Assembly (NCBI RefSeq): GCF_900496995.4
Contig: NC_044014.1
Coordinates: 6,894,001-6,958,000 of the forward strand
DNA length: 64,000 nt
Origin: Aquila chrysaetos chrysaetos
Lineage: Eukaryota > Chordata > Aves > Accipitriformes > Accipitridae
Direction of reading: 5' to 3'
The notes beneath the pieces were generated by a model, which saw only the letters and a program-made list of their open reading frames with translations, made no database searches and was not told the origin of the DNA. The translations under genes and the position numbers were made by a program. Positions 1 to 61,010 of the stretch are shown here, piece by piece. Within the stretch, counting starts at the first letter, position 1. Each line of letters opens with the position of its first letter.

Positions 1-652
1 CATCTGCAGACTCAAAAACCTTTGACTTAAAAAGCACTACAAGGGCAAAGAGGAAAAAATGCTAGATTTAAGTGGGACTGATGGAATTAAGTATGAAAGA
101 AGGCTCCTTCCCTCCTTCCTACTGCAAATATGAGAACAACATAGCAAATTCCTAATGTAATCTGAACTTCAAATTGTTTATTGTATTTTAGTGCTTATCG
201 TGGTCATCTAAGTATACAATGTCAGCTGCAGCTGAATCTTTTTATTATGTGAAATGTCAATGTTTAATTCCACAGTACTCTGACTGAACATCAGACCCAA
301 AGCAGGGCAATTATTTTAAGCTTCCAGAAAGAACTACTGCTGCCTGTGGTACCATTGGCAATAAATTCCTCATTACAGTGTTGGTCTGAGTTGATGTTTC
401 TCTCTTTGCTTTCAAACTTGTTTTAATGTGAGTTAACAAGTAAGCCATCCCCCCGGCTAGACCTCATCCCTTCCAGTGCTGGCTTCTCTCCATCTCCTTG
501 TTCCTCCCATTTCTTCAGCCCTGGTGAAACTTGCCCCAAGGTGCGTCTTGTGCCTTCTACAGTTCATACTTTCCCTCTCCCCAGTACTCACCTATTTGCA
601 GAAGTATTTCTTCTACTGCGCTGCCTCCTCAGCTCTTGGGCCTCTTATTTCA

Positions 653-751
653 GGACATGGTTTAGTGGGCATGGTGGTGGTGGGTTGACGGTTGGACTCG
701 ATGATCTTAAAGGTCTTTTCCAACCTAAACGCTCGTATGATTCAATGATTT
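653..751 (+). repeat. CR1 LINE fragment, 3' end
   Basis: The sequence contains the bird CR1 3'-terminal block (ggttggactcgatgatct followed by taaaggtcttttccaacct) and ends in degenerate tail octamers (tatgattc, aatgattt). About 100 bp, strongly 5'-truncated, sense on the plus strand. Confidence 0.85.
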
Positions 752-3700
752 CTGTCTTTCAGCACGTGTGAGTGAATATATGCAGAGAGGAGAGGGCAGA
801 TTAAGGAATCTCTCACATCCCTCCTGCCAGGCCCCTCAGGAAACAACCAAGAGTTCCCTCCCAAAAAGGGAAGGGAAACATAAGACTCATTCCACACCCC
901 TTCCCCAATCCTGGGATCAATAGCATCTAAGGGAACCGAGATGGGATACTGAGAGCTCTCAGTCCTTTGTGTGTGGGAGAAAGCATTGTATACTTAGGCT
1001 AAATGAATTTTTCAGAATTCACAATTGCCTTACTGCTGTAAATGGAGGGGAACAGCCAATTAGGTGAGATTTTCCCTGAAGGAAAATATTTTTTTTAGAT
1101 TTAAATGAAAGTCTGAAACACATAATGTATTAGCAGATGCCATAGAGGGGATGCATCTGGTTTTCATTGTAAATCTGCCAGAGGTTAGTTTCTCCTCTAG
1201 GAGCAAATGCATAATAATAACATAGTATTATGTGAGGGCATAATAATAACAGTGCATAAGGAGAAGGGAACAATATTAATGGAACACAGGCAACCTTAAT
1301 TCTTTCTTTTCTTAATCGTGTGGCTTTGCACCCTTGAATGTGTGCTTTTGAAGTTTAGCTTTGCAAGTCACCTCCTACCTACAAGCTTTTTAAAAAAGAC
1401 AAACTGCCTGCCTTCCTGCTCCTGATATTTTAATCATTATCACACTGCAATGACCCCAGCTTAGCAGGTCTGGAGCATCCTGAGCCTCTGCAGACCTCTG
1501 CCATATAAGCTAACAGAGGTACATGGAGCCTTGCACTGTTAGGGTGCTACTGATGTCTGCTGACAGCAGAGGAACAAACTTCCCTTCAATTAAGAAAAAA
1601 TTTAGCAGTGATAAACTGCAACTAAAATTAAAAAATAGAAAATCAAGTAAAATTTACCCAAGCATCTGCAAATGGGCTATTCAAGTTGCTCAGCTTCTGC
1701 AGCAGAGTTATTCTTCTCCACTCAGGACAAGTCAAAGCACCAGTTTTTATTAGGCCCTATTTTAATTTTATTTTTTACTTTTACTGTATACCAAATATGA
1801 AATAGAATTACAAAACCCAACAAATTAGACACTGACTTGGCAGAAACTTGTATTGTCTCCTCCCCCAGAAGCACCCCATAGACCTGAAATTGCACAGTCA
1901 GGCCCATTTATGGTATTTTTTTCATCTGTAAAGCACCCTAAGGGATTAAAAAAGCTGCCATGTTTTTTTTTAATTGGATTTCCTTCAAAATAGTGTAATG
2001 ACTTTCCTCTGAGAAGCTGCGCATCTCCCGCCAGAGATAGTGGAAAAGTCTAAGGAAGATTACATCTCCCAGGAGGGAACATATCTAGATGTTGCTGTAC
2101 AGAAAGGACATCCAGTTACAGAAAGAACAAAACCACTAAGAACTGTTAGAGAAGGAATAAAATTTCATCTCACATCCTCTCAGGTTGTTAAAATCTTGTG
2201 AAAAATGGCTTGGGTTTGTTTGGAAAGTGATAATATGCATGACCTGAATTTATGTAGTCTATTACCTTACTGAGTTTAGCTGTTGGATGTAGCTGCTGCT
2301 TTCATGCAGATAATCTGTTTTCACAATGTTCTTTCATGAAACTTGATGCAAACACTGTTTGCCATTAGCAGTCTCATAAAAATATTCTTTATGCCCCTTT
2401 GAAAAATTCTTCTTTCTCCTCTTAAAGAAAAAGCACTGCACCACTTTCCTCCTGGTGATTTTGCAGCTACGTGTTAGCTTTGTTTTAGATTTTTCTGTAC
2501 GGAATATTGAAGAGCACACTTGGTTGGTTGCTGTTATTTTCCATCTCTAAACATTTTCTCTCTGCCTAATTGGAGCTTAGGCAAAAAGTACTCTGTGGAG
2601 CCTCATAAATCAGACAGTGTTCAACTCAAAAAAAATAATTCATGTCTTCCGAAGCCTGTGTCCCTAGTAGTGATTTTGTCATCCTTTCCTTGAACTTATT
2701 TTTAAGGTCATAAAGAGTTGTGTTGCCTGACATTTTGCAGTGCAGAGGAAGGCTGAGGATGTGAGGATGGAAGGCAGAGGAAGGACCTCTCAGGGGAAAG
2801 ACAACCTGCTTACAGATGAGAATCTGAACCTCCACAAAGTGAGATAAAACCTCACTTTGGTTTTCAGTTCCCTCAGTCTCTGTGAAGGTGTGATGGGACA
2901 GAAAATACAAAAGCCAGTAATATTAAAACATATGAAGTCACAAAGGCATCTAGCAAGATATGGGCTGCATCCCACTCTCACTGTAATCATCTTCAAGATC
3001 CCAAGGATGTGAGGAAGATCCATTTGATTACATGCCTCATTAAAGCAAAACGTATAGTTTTCATGTATTTAAATTAAGGAATTTATTAAAAAAAAACAAA
3101 GCCAAAAAAAACAATCAAAACAGTGGTTTGATCTAGATACAGCAGCACTGTGACATTACTAGGACATTATGTACGAAGAATCCAAGCAGCCATAGAACAC
3201 AGAAGCCTTTATCTTCAGTAACAATCTCAAAATGAAACTAGCTTCATCAAACAATGTTAAAGATCTCCCTGGAAAGAGAAACAAAACCAAACAGACCCTC
3301 CCCACCCCTAACCCTGTGGATACTAGAATGATTTTTTTTTTTGTACAATACCAACAGCCACTAGCTCTTCTAATTGAGAACACTTGCTTTAATTTATTAC
3401 AAAAATGATCTGTTGAGTCAGTTATGAAAGACAACTTTTAACATTGCTTTAGAAGTGTCTGCTCCTCTTATAGACTACAGTATTAGAAGTGCTTAAAGAC
3501 ATTTAATCCTGGATATGCTCTTGAAATTCAATCAGAAGGATATTCTGTGTGCGTTTATATACCAAATATGATTTTTAATTTTTAAAGCAGGTGAAAAGAC
3601 TAACCCTAATATGAGACTGCAATTTTACAATTTAATTATTAGTCAGATACGGGCAACCACATGATAGTTCATGAAATCTTTAGGTCTATCTACATTGCTC

Positions 3701-4489
3701 AGAAACACAAAATAAAGTTTTTACAACTTTCACCTTCAAAAGGCTAAAATGTTAAGTCTTTTAGAAGAGTGTCCAGTGTTTAAAAGAAATGCAATTAAGG
3801 GAGACCGCATTCAATACACATGAAACGTAACTCGGTTGAGCTTGCTAATAAACATATCTAACAGCTGCGTGTGGGGTGATGAGAAAGGAAAACACATTTG
3901 TCATCCAGCCACTACCTGAAATGTTTCTTCTCTGGAAGTTAATCTTCTCTACAGGACCGCTGATTCTCCAGAAAACCTGGAGTTCCCCTTTGGAGCCCGT
4001 TGATCCCAAGCATGTGGTCGCCTCTTTTGTTTCCATAGCTGGGCAGTGAGTTGACCCAATGTTTGCCACGGATGCATCTTTGTGACTTCACACAGCATCT
4101 CACTTAATTGGTACCTAGGGATTTGTTTGCAGGCTTGGCCAAAAAAGTTGAACCAATGAATGCTATTTCGTTCTCTTCCTCATAACTATTTATTTCCAAT
4201 ATAAAAAAGAGGAAGTGTTCGTGTGAATGCTGCAATTACTAGCTAGCTCTTAAATAACAAACGAAGACCTTAACATTTGCACTGTCATCCCATCTTCTGT
4301 TGGAGATGTCTTTACAGAAGCGCAGTGCATTCTGTTTCAATATCTCTAAGGAACTAAGACAAACCAGTAACAAAAAAGAGCCCTAATTTACAAGAGTCAT
4401 CTCCCTAGTTGTGTAAATAAGAGCAGCTATATTAAGCCTATTTCACTTAAATAATAACACAAAGAGTTGATATTGATCTGTTTTATGCA

Positions 4490-4632
4490 CAGACTCCAAA
4501 GTGCTTTCTATTGATAGAGAGCATCCCTCCGTGTTGTAGAATGGGAAAACAAAATTGCACAGAGGTTTGCCCAGGACAGTGAAAAAAAACATGGGCAGAA
4601 TAGGAATACAAACCACCACTCCTGGCTCCAGT
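4490..4632 (-). repeat. Ancient MIR/CORE-SINE-like relic
   Basis: The order of motifs (caaagtgctt, then aatgggaaaac, then gcacagaggtttgcccagga, then taggaatacaaacc) follows the reverse complement of a MIR-type SINE (gatgaggaaactgaggcacagagaggtt and so on). It is heavily diverged, so the family name is tentative. Confidence 0.5.
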
Positions 4633-7600
4633 ACATAAACCAAGGAGAATACGTTTGTGCCAGCAGTAATATTCATTTTAGTGAATAGACAGCACTCTGT
4701 TTAAAATTATTTCTTTCGTAAAGCCCATTTATCAGTACACTAGCTTAGCTGATCCAACTGCAGCAGCTTGTATTTGTATTATCACAGAGACATTTGGGGG
4801 AGGTCAGTGTATAATATTGTAGCATACTGTTGGCTTTCACCTTCTTTGGTGGTTTCCCGAAAGAAAATAATTTGCAAAATTCTCCGAACCAATTTCTTTC
4901 TCTTTTCTTTTTGCAGTTAAGGACAGAAAGTTATTACCAGCCAGCACTGCAATATTATTTAGTATAAAAAAGATTGTGTCCTGCCCAGCACACAAAAGAG
5001 AAGAATTGTTTTAAACTCGTGCAGACTTTCAGCTTTAGCACGAGGGTGTTAGTCATTATTATTCTTAATCTAAATAATTAATAGTATTTTAAATTGCAGG
5101 TCATTTTTGTGAAAGGCTTGAGATAGACAACTCTGGAATCTTCTGTTTTCCGTGGAGCTGATGAACAGGCGGATTCTCCCAAACTTCACTGCCAAATGTA
5201 CCTCCCCGCAGCCCGAGACAGACTAGGACCATCCTTAGGCACGAGAGCCTTTACGTCTGGACTTCTAGAGCTCCTGCAGGCCACTTTGTACTTCATGCTA
5301 CACACATGAAGGAAGATGGTCTACATCCCAAGGGCCAGACTAACCCAAGGATGTTCTTTCAAAGAAAAGTCCAGTCTTTTCAAAGATTGTACGGGAAATG
5401 CCTAGAAATGCCTGATGAATGATGTCCTCTGCACCGAGACTTAACAAGTGAGTACTATGAATACAAATTGGAAAAAAAAAATCACGACTAACTGTGGAGC
5501 AGAGGTTAAAACACCGTATCTTGTCCACAATGAAGTCAGGTCATGCAGTCACCTGTTCCATGGATGTCCGTAAGGAGAAGCAGCTGTGCTATAAAGGGTG
5601 TCCATTTATTGCTCTTCCAGAAAAGTCTACATAGGCAACTCCTGACTGAGGCTCAGACACATGGGAACAGAGACCTGTGTGTTCATGCAGGCTGAGTGGA
5701 TACCCACTTGCCTTGTCAAACGGTTCCATCTGACCCTCACGGAGATGATGTTGCCTTTGAGCCACGGGCCGGACCCTATGCTTAATAGGACCTTGGGTGT
5801 GCAATTCCCAGGTTACTCAAAAAACTGTGAGCAAAGTATGACAAACCAAGGAAGATTGTGCAGCATTGTGTGATAACAACTACCACTGGACACTTGCTGA
5901 AGATACACGTTATGGTAGTTTTCACACTGTCGTCCAGAGCTCACAGCTTGTCTGTCTTCCTTGTCCTGCCCATGGTTTTATTAGTATTACAGATTGGTTT
6001 CCTGGTTTTCTTTTTAGCTGAGGCATCTCTACTGAAAAAGATCAACAGCAACTGGATTTGAAATGCAAGGCTTTGACAGCTGAAGCGAAGAATTCAAGCT
6101 GGATCCTGAGGTCTGGTTGAATGACATCAAGCATCAGTGTCTTCGAATCAGACACTTTACTGGGTCAGCCAAGTTTGATTCCCTACTGCTGATGGCACTC
6201 TTAGCCATCCTTTCTGGGGGAGGGGACGGCTGCAAATTGAGATGGTATCAAGCTGTTTTTACAGGTAGCTGGTATTGTTTCTGAACTGTCAGTTACCAGG
6301 CATCCTTCACCAGTAGGGCCAGATGAACACTGTGATACTGAATTCTGCAGCTCCCTAACGGTCAGTTTGATCTCCAGTACCTGTTTGGTTTGATTATCTT
6401 CACACCTTTCCGAGCTTCACAAGCAGGTTTTTGTTCAGAAACAACATCTGAGTCATGGCCATTCTTGTAAAAAATCTCTCTTTAGATAATTCACGTCAAG
6501 CGTGCACAGGTAAGAGTTTTATTTTTTGTTATTTTTTTCCTTTGTTATCCCTTTGTTTAAAAAAGCCTCTCATCCAACTAGAGAGTGGGAAAAAATGCTA
6601 CAGGACTTAAGTGAACCTTGAGACACTGTAGAAAATGAATAGCAAACATCTGAATCATAAAAGCCTGTAAACTAATTAGTGTTCATCAGACTACACAGTA
6701 AAGATTTAAAAATAAAAAATAATGCTTGCACAATTCAGGATCAGATTGCAAAAGATTTCTGATTCTTAAAAAGAGTTAGGTTTTCTCATCTGTCTATTTA
6801 AAACAAGCAACCAGATCTGAACATACGCGTTTTTTGGAAAGAATTTGTATTGTAATTGGAAAGGAGTTACAGACAATTAATCAGTCTGGAAAGCTATTAA
6901 AGAACTACTCCTTTCTGCTCCTTTGTTACGTGCAAATCCACCTCAAAAACTATTCACTTGGAATCAAAATACTTTGTAGGCAAAGTTGTAGGCAAACCCT
7001 GACTAGAAGATTCCTAGGACTGTTCATTATCACTAGTGATGTATGATATTGATTAAATCTTTCAGGGCTTGGACACTGAAAGAATACAACAGTTCTGCTG
7101 CCCCGGCATTGCAATACTGTTTGAAGTTTGTCAGACAGGATAGCAACACTTTAGGGATGCAGCATGAAATCTCCCTCAACTGGTCTTGTTTTCTGTCTCT
7201 CCCCTTACTCCCTCACTGCTTCCCAAGGACTGGGATCCAGAGGGACTTCATCCCAGGCTTGACACTTCAGGTGCACGTAAGCTGAGTAAGGAACTGTCCC
7301 AGCTGAAAGAAGAGCAGGAGAAGGCACGTACGCTATCGTTCGCTGTTGTTATAAAAAGTCATCCACCACTAGTTAAGGCTGATAGCATCTAAGAGGTACA
7401 AGGGCATCTACAATCTATATTTGCAGTTTGTTCACCAGCTTTCAGTAAGGGGTTTGTTGTTATTAGGATTTTATTTCCTAAGTGGGAGATGGTAAAGAAA
7501 GAATATTTAGTCTTCATGTGGCAAATGGGTAACATGGAGGAGATGAAGCCCTTGGGCCAATAGCTGCAGTTTTATCAGATTTATCCAATAAAATATTAAT

Positions 7601-9779
7601 GGGCTAAGCCTCCCCCAACTGTCTTTTTTCCTTCCTCATGGTGGTAGGTAGATATTATCAGCCACGTTTTTCTGATGGGGGAATATGCTTGTCTGTTGCT
7701 GCAGAGTGATACAACGGCAGTGGTGGAAAAAAAGGCTTAGTCTTTCACCCTGCTCCCCCCATCCAGCACCCTCTTCCCCTAGCATCAGCGTAGAGGATGA
7801 AATCAACTGAGGGTGCACAAACATATTGTATACCATACTGCTAGAAGGCGATGTCTCAGAGTGATAGAAACAGATTGGAGTTGCACAACATTTGCAGCTC
7901 TCGAAGAAGAACTAAGATGTGTGTTTTGTCTTGTCTCAGCTACACTGATATACGTCCGTTGTCTGGCTAAGATCTGTTTCTCCACATCTCACCTACATTT
8001 CTTGAAATCAGGTGAAATCCCGTATGTCATTGAAGAAGGCCTGTGAAAACCTCCCAGAGCAAGTATGTCTTCATCCAGAGCATGCTCAAGTGACTGATCA
8101 GATTCCTGTTGACTTAGGTAGCTTTACACCAGGCCATGAGAACAGAAGTGGAAGTAATAGCCCTATCTGTCTATAGCGGCTTTCACCTCTACAATATTTC
8201 ATACCCCTCCTGTCAGGAAGCTGAAACCATTATAGGTTTAGTTTATAGCTGATACAGAGAGAGAAAATGACTCAAAATTCTCATCTATTACTATCTCTCT
8301 AAAATCTTGCATCTTCCGTAAGATCTGCAATGCCATCATCTGACACGGGAGAGTGGTCGAAGCTCTCCCTGAGCACCACCAATACAGGGAAAAGGAATTT
8401 TCTGGACCACACTGATCCAAAGGAAAAAGAGGAACAACTTCTTGGTGATATTATGGCAAGCTTACACACCTTCACTACATGTCTATGAATGACCAGGAAA
8501 ACTGGAGGCTTTTCAAATGATGTGGACTTGCATCTTAATCTACTTTGCTCCTGATAAAGGCACCAAAGCCTCACCTCCCTTTCTTGACTTTTATCTGTCA
8601 GCTGCTTTATAAAAATCCTGTCCCTGTTGTATGTCTCTCTCTCATGACCTCAAGCTGGTTTGGTATGCAATTCCTGTGTCTTTCTCACTCAGAGATTTGC
8701 CACTACTAACCTGCATCTTTTTTCCTCTCTGCATTGGCCAGATAGAACATATACATGACAGTCTAATGAATTTTGGCTATTAAGACTTCTACTGGAACAG
8801 TGCTTCCTTGTACCCTGGGATAACTGAGCTGCTAGCTAACAGGGTTTTAGACACACCAGACTGATCTTCAGATGTTCCTGATGACCTAAAGGTGTAAAAT
8901 CATCAGTATACTCTAGCCAACATTGTCAAGAGCATGGTGAATGAACATGTTTTAGAGAACACGCTGGGCTACAGAGATCCTGTCTGCACCTGGGGGGACA
9001 AAGGTTTTCCAATTCCTGTTGAAGGGAAGTAACCACATTTTTGATCTGGTGTTCTTAGTAGATAGTGGCATACTTGAGAAGAGCATGATTCAGATGCCTG
9101 AGGTACTGCTACTGATCCCGACTGATCCTGTTTATACTGGTGGGAACAATGTTTTCATCAATGGTTAAAGGATCCTGGACAAAGAATGATGGAACCAAAA
9201 GTGGGAGGTCTTATTTCATAACTGACAGTTTATTCAATTAAGTTGAAGATCTAATTGAGGGGACGAGTCATGGTGAGTTTGGCATGACACATGGAAGTAC
9301 TCTAAGTGCAGACACAACCTACAGGTTCTGCTACTGCTCAAAAGCAGCTCAGATCCCACTCTGAACCTCCACAGCTCAGCTCCAGAAAGCTGTCATGAAT
9401 CTCATGGTCAGCACAAACCAGTCTAGTGATTTTCTCTCTTGCTACCTGTTTGATATGGGCAACTGTGGAAAGGTCTAGGACTTTGGACTGCAGCATGGAG
9501 AACACTTTGAGTTTTGTTCTCATTTCAGCAGGTGCAGGTTTCAAGTCCTTGAAAAACAAATGGTCGTTTGCTTTCCTGGTCACCTATCCCTCAGCTTTGT
9601 TCTTGCTGTCATTAGAAACAGCACAAAGACTAGTGAAGGAGAAGGGCTTAAAATAGGGTTCCCTTTCTAACTAAAAAGGTTTTGATGAGCTAACAACGTA
9701 AGTAAGTGCAAATCTCAGCTGTGCTGGTCCCATGACATCACAAATCTTAGGCATAGCAAGTAGCATTCTTGAATGCATC

Positions 9780-10481
9780 AAAATCTTGTCTTTTAGCATT
9801 TAATGCGAGACATTACAAACTAATGAAGAGGAGAAATGTATGCAGTGTTGCTGTAAACCAAATATACAGATGTAAAATAATTAAGAATAAACTGTTCCAT
9901 AAAAATGCATGTCAATAAAACCCAGTCTGATAAAGTGATTTATGAATAATTTTCTAGAATTACTAAAAAGAATGATTTCTCGTTTGAGGCTCTGGAAGTC
10001 TTGAGTCACATTTTTTTTTTTCTTTTAAAAAAATGTCTTAAAACACATGGCTTTACAGCTGCTGCTTGGAAAATATACACCTCCAAAGTCTGACTTTCAT
10101 TTAAATACAAATGTACAAAATGTAAACTGAGACAATAGAGAAATTTACAAAACTTTTCTTTAAAAATAATAAAGACAAAATTCAGTTCTAGTATGATGCT
10201 ATTTAAATACGTGCAAGTAGTCATGTTCATTGAATTTCTATTGCAATGTTCTAAATAGACAAATTTGATTCACACAGTCTTGAGTGCCACCTCCAAAAAC
10301 AGACCTGAGTGGAAAATTCTTCTTAAAATGCGAGGCTCCACTGGAAGGAATGGATAGAAAATCTCCATTTTTGGGAGATCCTTTTTTTTTTCACTCAACG
10401 GTGGAGGCTCTCTCATCCATAGAAGCTCCATAGATTATAGTGGAAGGATGCAACATGTTGTTTCACAAAACTGAGTTGGAA
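9780..10481 (-). other. GRK5: Probable GRK5 3' UTR (extent approximate)
   Basis: The roughly 700 bp after the stop codon on the minus strand is A/T-rich, with long T runs and several ATTTA pentamers, as in many 3' UTRs. No canonical AATAAA is seen on the minus strand here; the best candidate poly(A) signal is an ATTAAA at 9799-9804. The 3' boundary is inferred, and a longer UTR reaching a canonical AATAAA at 9229-9234 is possible. Confidence 0.5.
9799..9804 (-). promoter_or_regulatory. Candidate GRK5 polyadenylation signal ATTAAA
   Basis: On the minus strand this reads gcATTAAAtgc, followed within about 25 nt by a T/G-rich stretch (attttgatg). ATTAAA is the commonest variant of AATAAA. It lies about 680 bp after the stop. 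The alternative is AATAAA at 9229-9234, about 1.25 kb after the stop. Confidence 0.35.
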
Positions 10482-57752
<47,271 letters not shown>

Positions 57753-60030
57753 TCACATTTCACCATTTTAACTTCATTTTGGATGTGGCATTAACAGAAT
57801 GCTCTGTCTGAAAAATCTGAAGGATAAATACCATTTTCTGATGGAATTAAAACCCGTACACACAATCCTATTAAAAACCTTCCACTATATTTTGACCAAA
57901 CTCTAGTGGTGCATTTTCTGAGACAATGTCTCTTAATTAACACCAATACAATTTAATGTATTTATATTTTATAGCCTTGCCAAGCCAGCTTTCAGAAAGC
58001 GTTCAGTGACAAGAGACAACAACTTTATTTGGTTTTGCTCAAAGGGAAGGCGGACACAGAAGGTAAAATGATTTCTCCGAGTAGTAAAGAAAGCGAATAT
58101 TTGTTAATTGTTGCCACAGTGGTATTTCAAGCACCAGGTGAACTCCTTCTTTTTGGTCGAATGTGTCTTTCCTATTTATTTACGTCTTCCCCTTGGCCTA
58201 ACAATACTTCTGCAAAGCAGAGAGACTTGCCCATCACTTCTTTTAGTGATCCTTGACTCAGTCCCTCCAGAAGGCAGATCTAAGAGCCAATTTCTTAGGC
58301 AGATTTGTTAGGGCCAAGATAAAACAAGACACACCATTTAAAGGAATAGACACTATAGGCAAAATTCTCTTTGACTTCCCTGTTGCCTTAAAAAAGACAG
58401 CACCACATTCCCCCACGCAAAGTTTACCTACGTTTTAAAATTCTGACTGTTCTATGTATTGTAGCATTACTGACTTTTGATGAGTTTCAGGACAACATTT
58501 ACATAAGAAACAAAAGAAGCATTACTTGTGCACCACGAAGACATTAATCACTTCAGTTCAAGTTTTGGATCTACGGCAGGCATTCGAAGGAAACACGCGC
58601 CGCATGGGAACCCAGTGGCTAAACGACAATGACAAGTTCTTAGAGACATTCCCTCTTGGCACTGCCCAGGATATGAAGCTTTAGCCTTAGGATCAAAATA
58701 TTTTCCAGAAAAAAAAAAAAAATGAAGACAGCCTAACAGCTTTCATGACTGTTTATATTAAAAAAAGGATCCCAGAAAATTCTGCCAAACCAATTAAGTA
58801 ACCTGGTCCAATACAAGCTGTCTGCGATGATAAATGAGGGGGAAGTTATAAAAAAAAAAAAAAGAAGGTAAATCAGACTGAACTGGCAAACACTTGGAAG
58901 AACAAATTTCAGAACTATTGCCCACTGGAAGACGTATGCACTGCTCCAAGCTTGATGCAATAAATCCGAAGGCAGGCTGTAATGGATACCCTAGCTAAGC
59001 AGACCTAGGAATGACATGAAAACCACAATGTAGTAATAATGCTATTACCCATCTATCTGGCCAGTGCTGATTTAGCTATTGCAGCTTAAGTCTGAAGCTA
59101 CATATTTATACACATACATAGCAGGTTGCTTGAACAATCTAGAATTACGATCTGATTTGGTTTGGGAAATGACAATGACCGCAAATAACAGAGAAACCTG
59201 TATTATTGATGAAAAATACACCAAAAGCTAAAATCCACAAGTGCAGTACTTCTCTTTTAGTGATCATTTTAGGGATGAACTGATTACGTTCTCATAAAAC
59301 TTAATACATGGGTTTAAAAAATCTTTCATCCAATTTCCTGTCCTTTTAGATGGTATCTGAATATGGGTCATTTCAGCTCTTAAAGCACAGACATTCTCAA
59401 ATGTTTACAGCATCTTAACAGCATTTTTCTCCATGATTCCTTGCTAGGGGATAAAACAATGGCAAGAGTAACAGAAGGAACTATTTTTTTAAAGGTGAAA
59501 GTTGCATCTTCTTTGGACCTTACTGTTTATGTTTAGGTTCACAGACAAACTAGGTGTTTTTCATATAAAAGAAAACAGAAATAATGTATTTTAATAAAAG
59601 AAAAGAATTGTACTTAAATGTAACTGTCTGTGCAGAAGACTGCAAAGAAAGGAGAACTCCTTGGCATTGTCTCAGCATGGAAGTATCTAGGAGATCTTCT
59701 GAGTCCTCCATTCAATGCTATTTACAATTAATCCAATAATGACCATTTCTCTCTCCTTCATTTGCTTTTAGAGTCTGGAACCTGGTAATATATTGGCTCC
59801 CTAGTAAAAAAAAAAAACCTGATTCAAAGTCATCATCTGCCATTTGAAGTGCACCAGGGAGATGTCAAAAAATTTGGTGTCCTTTTTGCCACAGATTACA
59901 TTTACATCCCATCTGAATTGTACCACAGGAAGCAAATTAGGACAGACCAGAAGACAGAAGTTTAGCAGGAATTGGATCAGTGTTTTGAAATGCAGTTCCT
60001 GATGGGATCCAACATATGCAGAGCTAAATG

Positions 60031-60060
60031 CACGCACGCGCACACACACACATATACACA
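60031..60060 (+). repeat. (CA)n microsatellite, imperfect
   Basis: Alternating CA with occasional CG and TA interruptions over about 30 nt; potentially polymorphic. Confidence 0.85.
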
Positions 60061-60740
60061 GTGTATCTAATTCTATCTCAAGATAGTTGGGAAGGAATAA
60101 AAGGAAAGTTTAATTATACTTGCATTTGACATCCTCAGAAAATGCGACACTGTGGTGGTGAAGGTAGGAAGTGACAGACAACTGAGGATGTGAGAAGGAA
60201 CCATAAGCTCCAACTGTGAACAGTGTTGATTTCACTGGAGCTCAAGTACTAGAAGCCCGTTTCATTTTGTTTCCAAGTTCATTATTACTTCTCCCTTCAG
60301 TGCCACTTTCGAGCTATTCGGCAACAGATAACCGGTACATTTTCAGCCATGGGCTGTTATTGCAGGAAGAATTACTCGTGTAGAGAGACAGAGTGACTTC
60401 GCCATGCTCACTCTGCCGCATGCCTGGGAAGCATGTCAAGGTCCTCAACTCTCAATCTTGTATTTAAATCACAAGATACATCCCCTTCTTCCACAATACT
60501 CAAAGGCATGGCTACAGTTTGCAAATCCCTAATTGCTAGAAATAACATCGTTACTTAAAATCCATGTGGAACAAAATATTTTCCATTATTCCTTTGATGA
60601 ATCCAGGCATGTGTTTCAAGGCTCCTGCTCTGAAGTCTAATAGCTTCTCCATGCCCTAGTTAGGTCAGACAGGGCCCTATTCATAGCTCATAAATGAGGG
60701 GAGGATTTATGATCACCCTGACTGCATGGGACGAGCTGCA

Positions 60741-61010
60741 GGCAAGGCTCTTTCTGCGGGCAGGCGCGGATCCTTCAGTCCAAATGGCGAGAGGATGTGG
60801 GCTGGCCGCCGTTTGTTGCTAACTTTTTCTTTTGGCTGCTGTTTCGGAGGTAGTAGTTACTTCAGTGGCTCCCGCTTCCCTAGAAGCAACCCTGGCTGAA
60901 TGGGGGCGTGGGGGGCGCAAAAAGTCCTTCCCTTCGGAGCAGCCGCCCTCGGGATGCGCTGAGCGAGATCGGATGGGAAAACGCACTTCCACTGGGAAAG
61001 GGAGCAAGGT
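60741..61010. promoter_or_regulatory. CpG-rich patch in intron 3
   Basis: Moderately CpG-dense, G+C-rich sequence (for example gcgggcaggcgcgga, ggccgccgttt, ggggcgtggggggcgc) about 3 kb upstream of exon 4. It could be a weak internal promoter or enhancer. It does not reach the density of the intron 12 island. Confidence 0.35.

Larger units (their letters stand above)
1..9779. other. Gene-free flank downstream of GRK5
   Basis: I find no convincing exon on either strand. It holds a CR1 3' end (653-751), an old MIR-like relic (4490-4632) and mostly unique moderately A/T-rich sequence. In mammals the next gene beyond GRK5 is RGS10, convergent; I looked for its terminal coding motif on the plus strand and did not see it. 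The 6.2-6.5 kb and 8.2-9.66 kb parts contain short coding-like stretches that I could not assign. Confidence 0.6.

Noticed and set aside
8225..8285. Possible MIR relic (tttatagctgatacagagagag)
   Set aside because: Only one short motif fits and the rest does not follow the consensus order.
1..9779. RGS10 exons expected downstream of GRK5 by mammalian gene order
   Set aside because: I looked for the terminal RGS10 coding motif on the plus strand and did not see it; the gene may lie beyond position 1.
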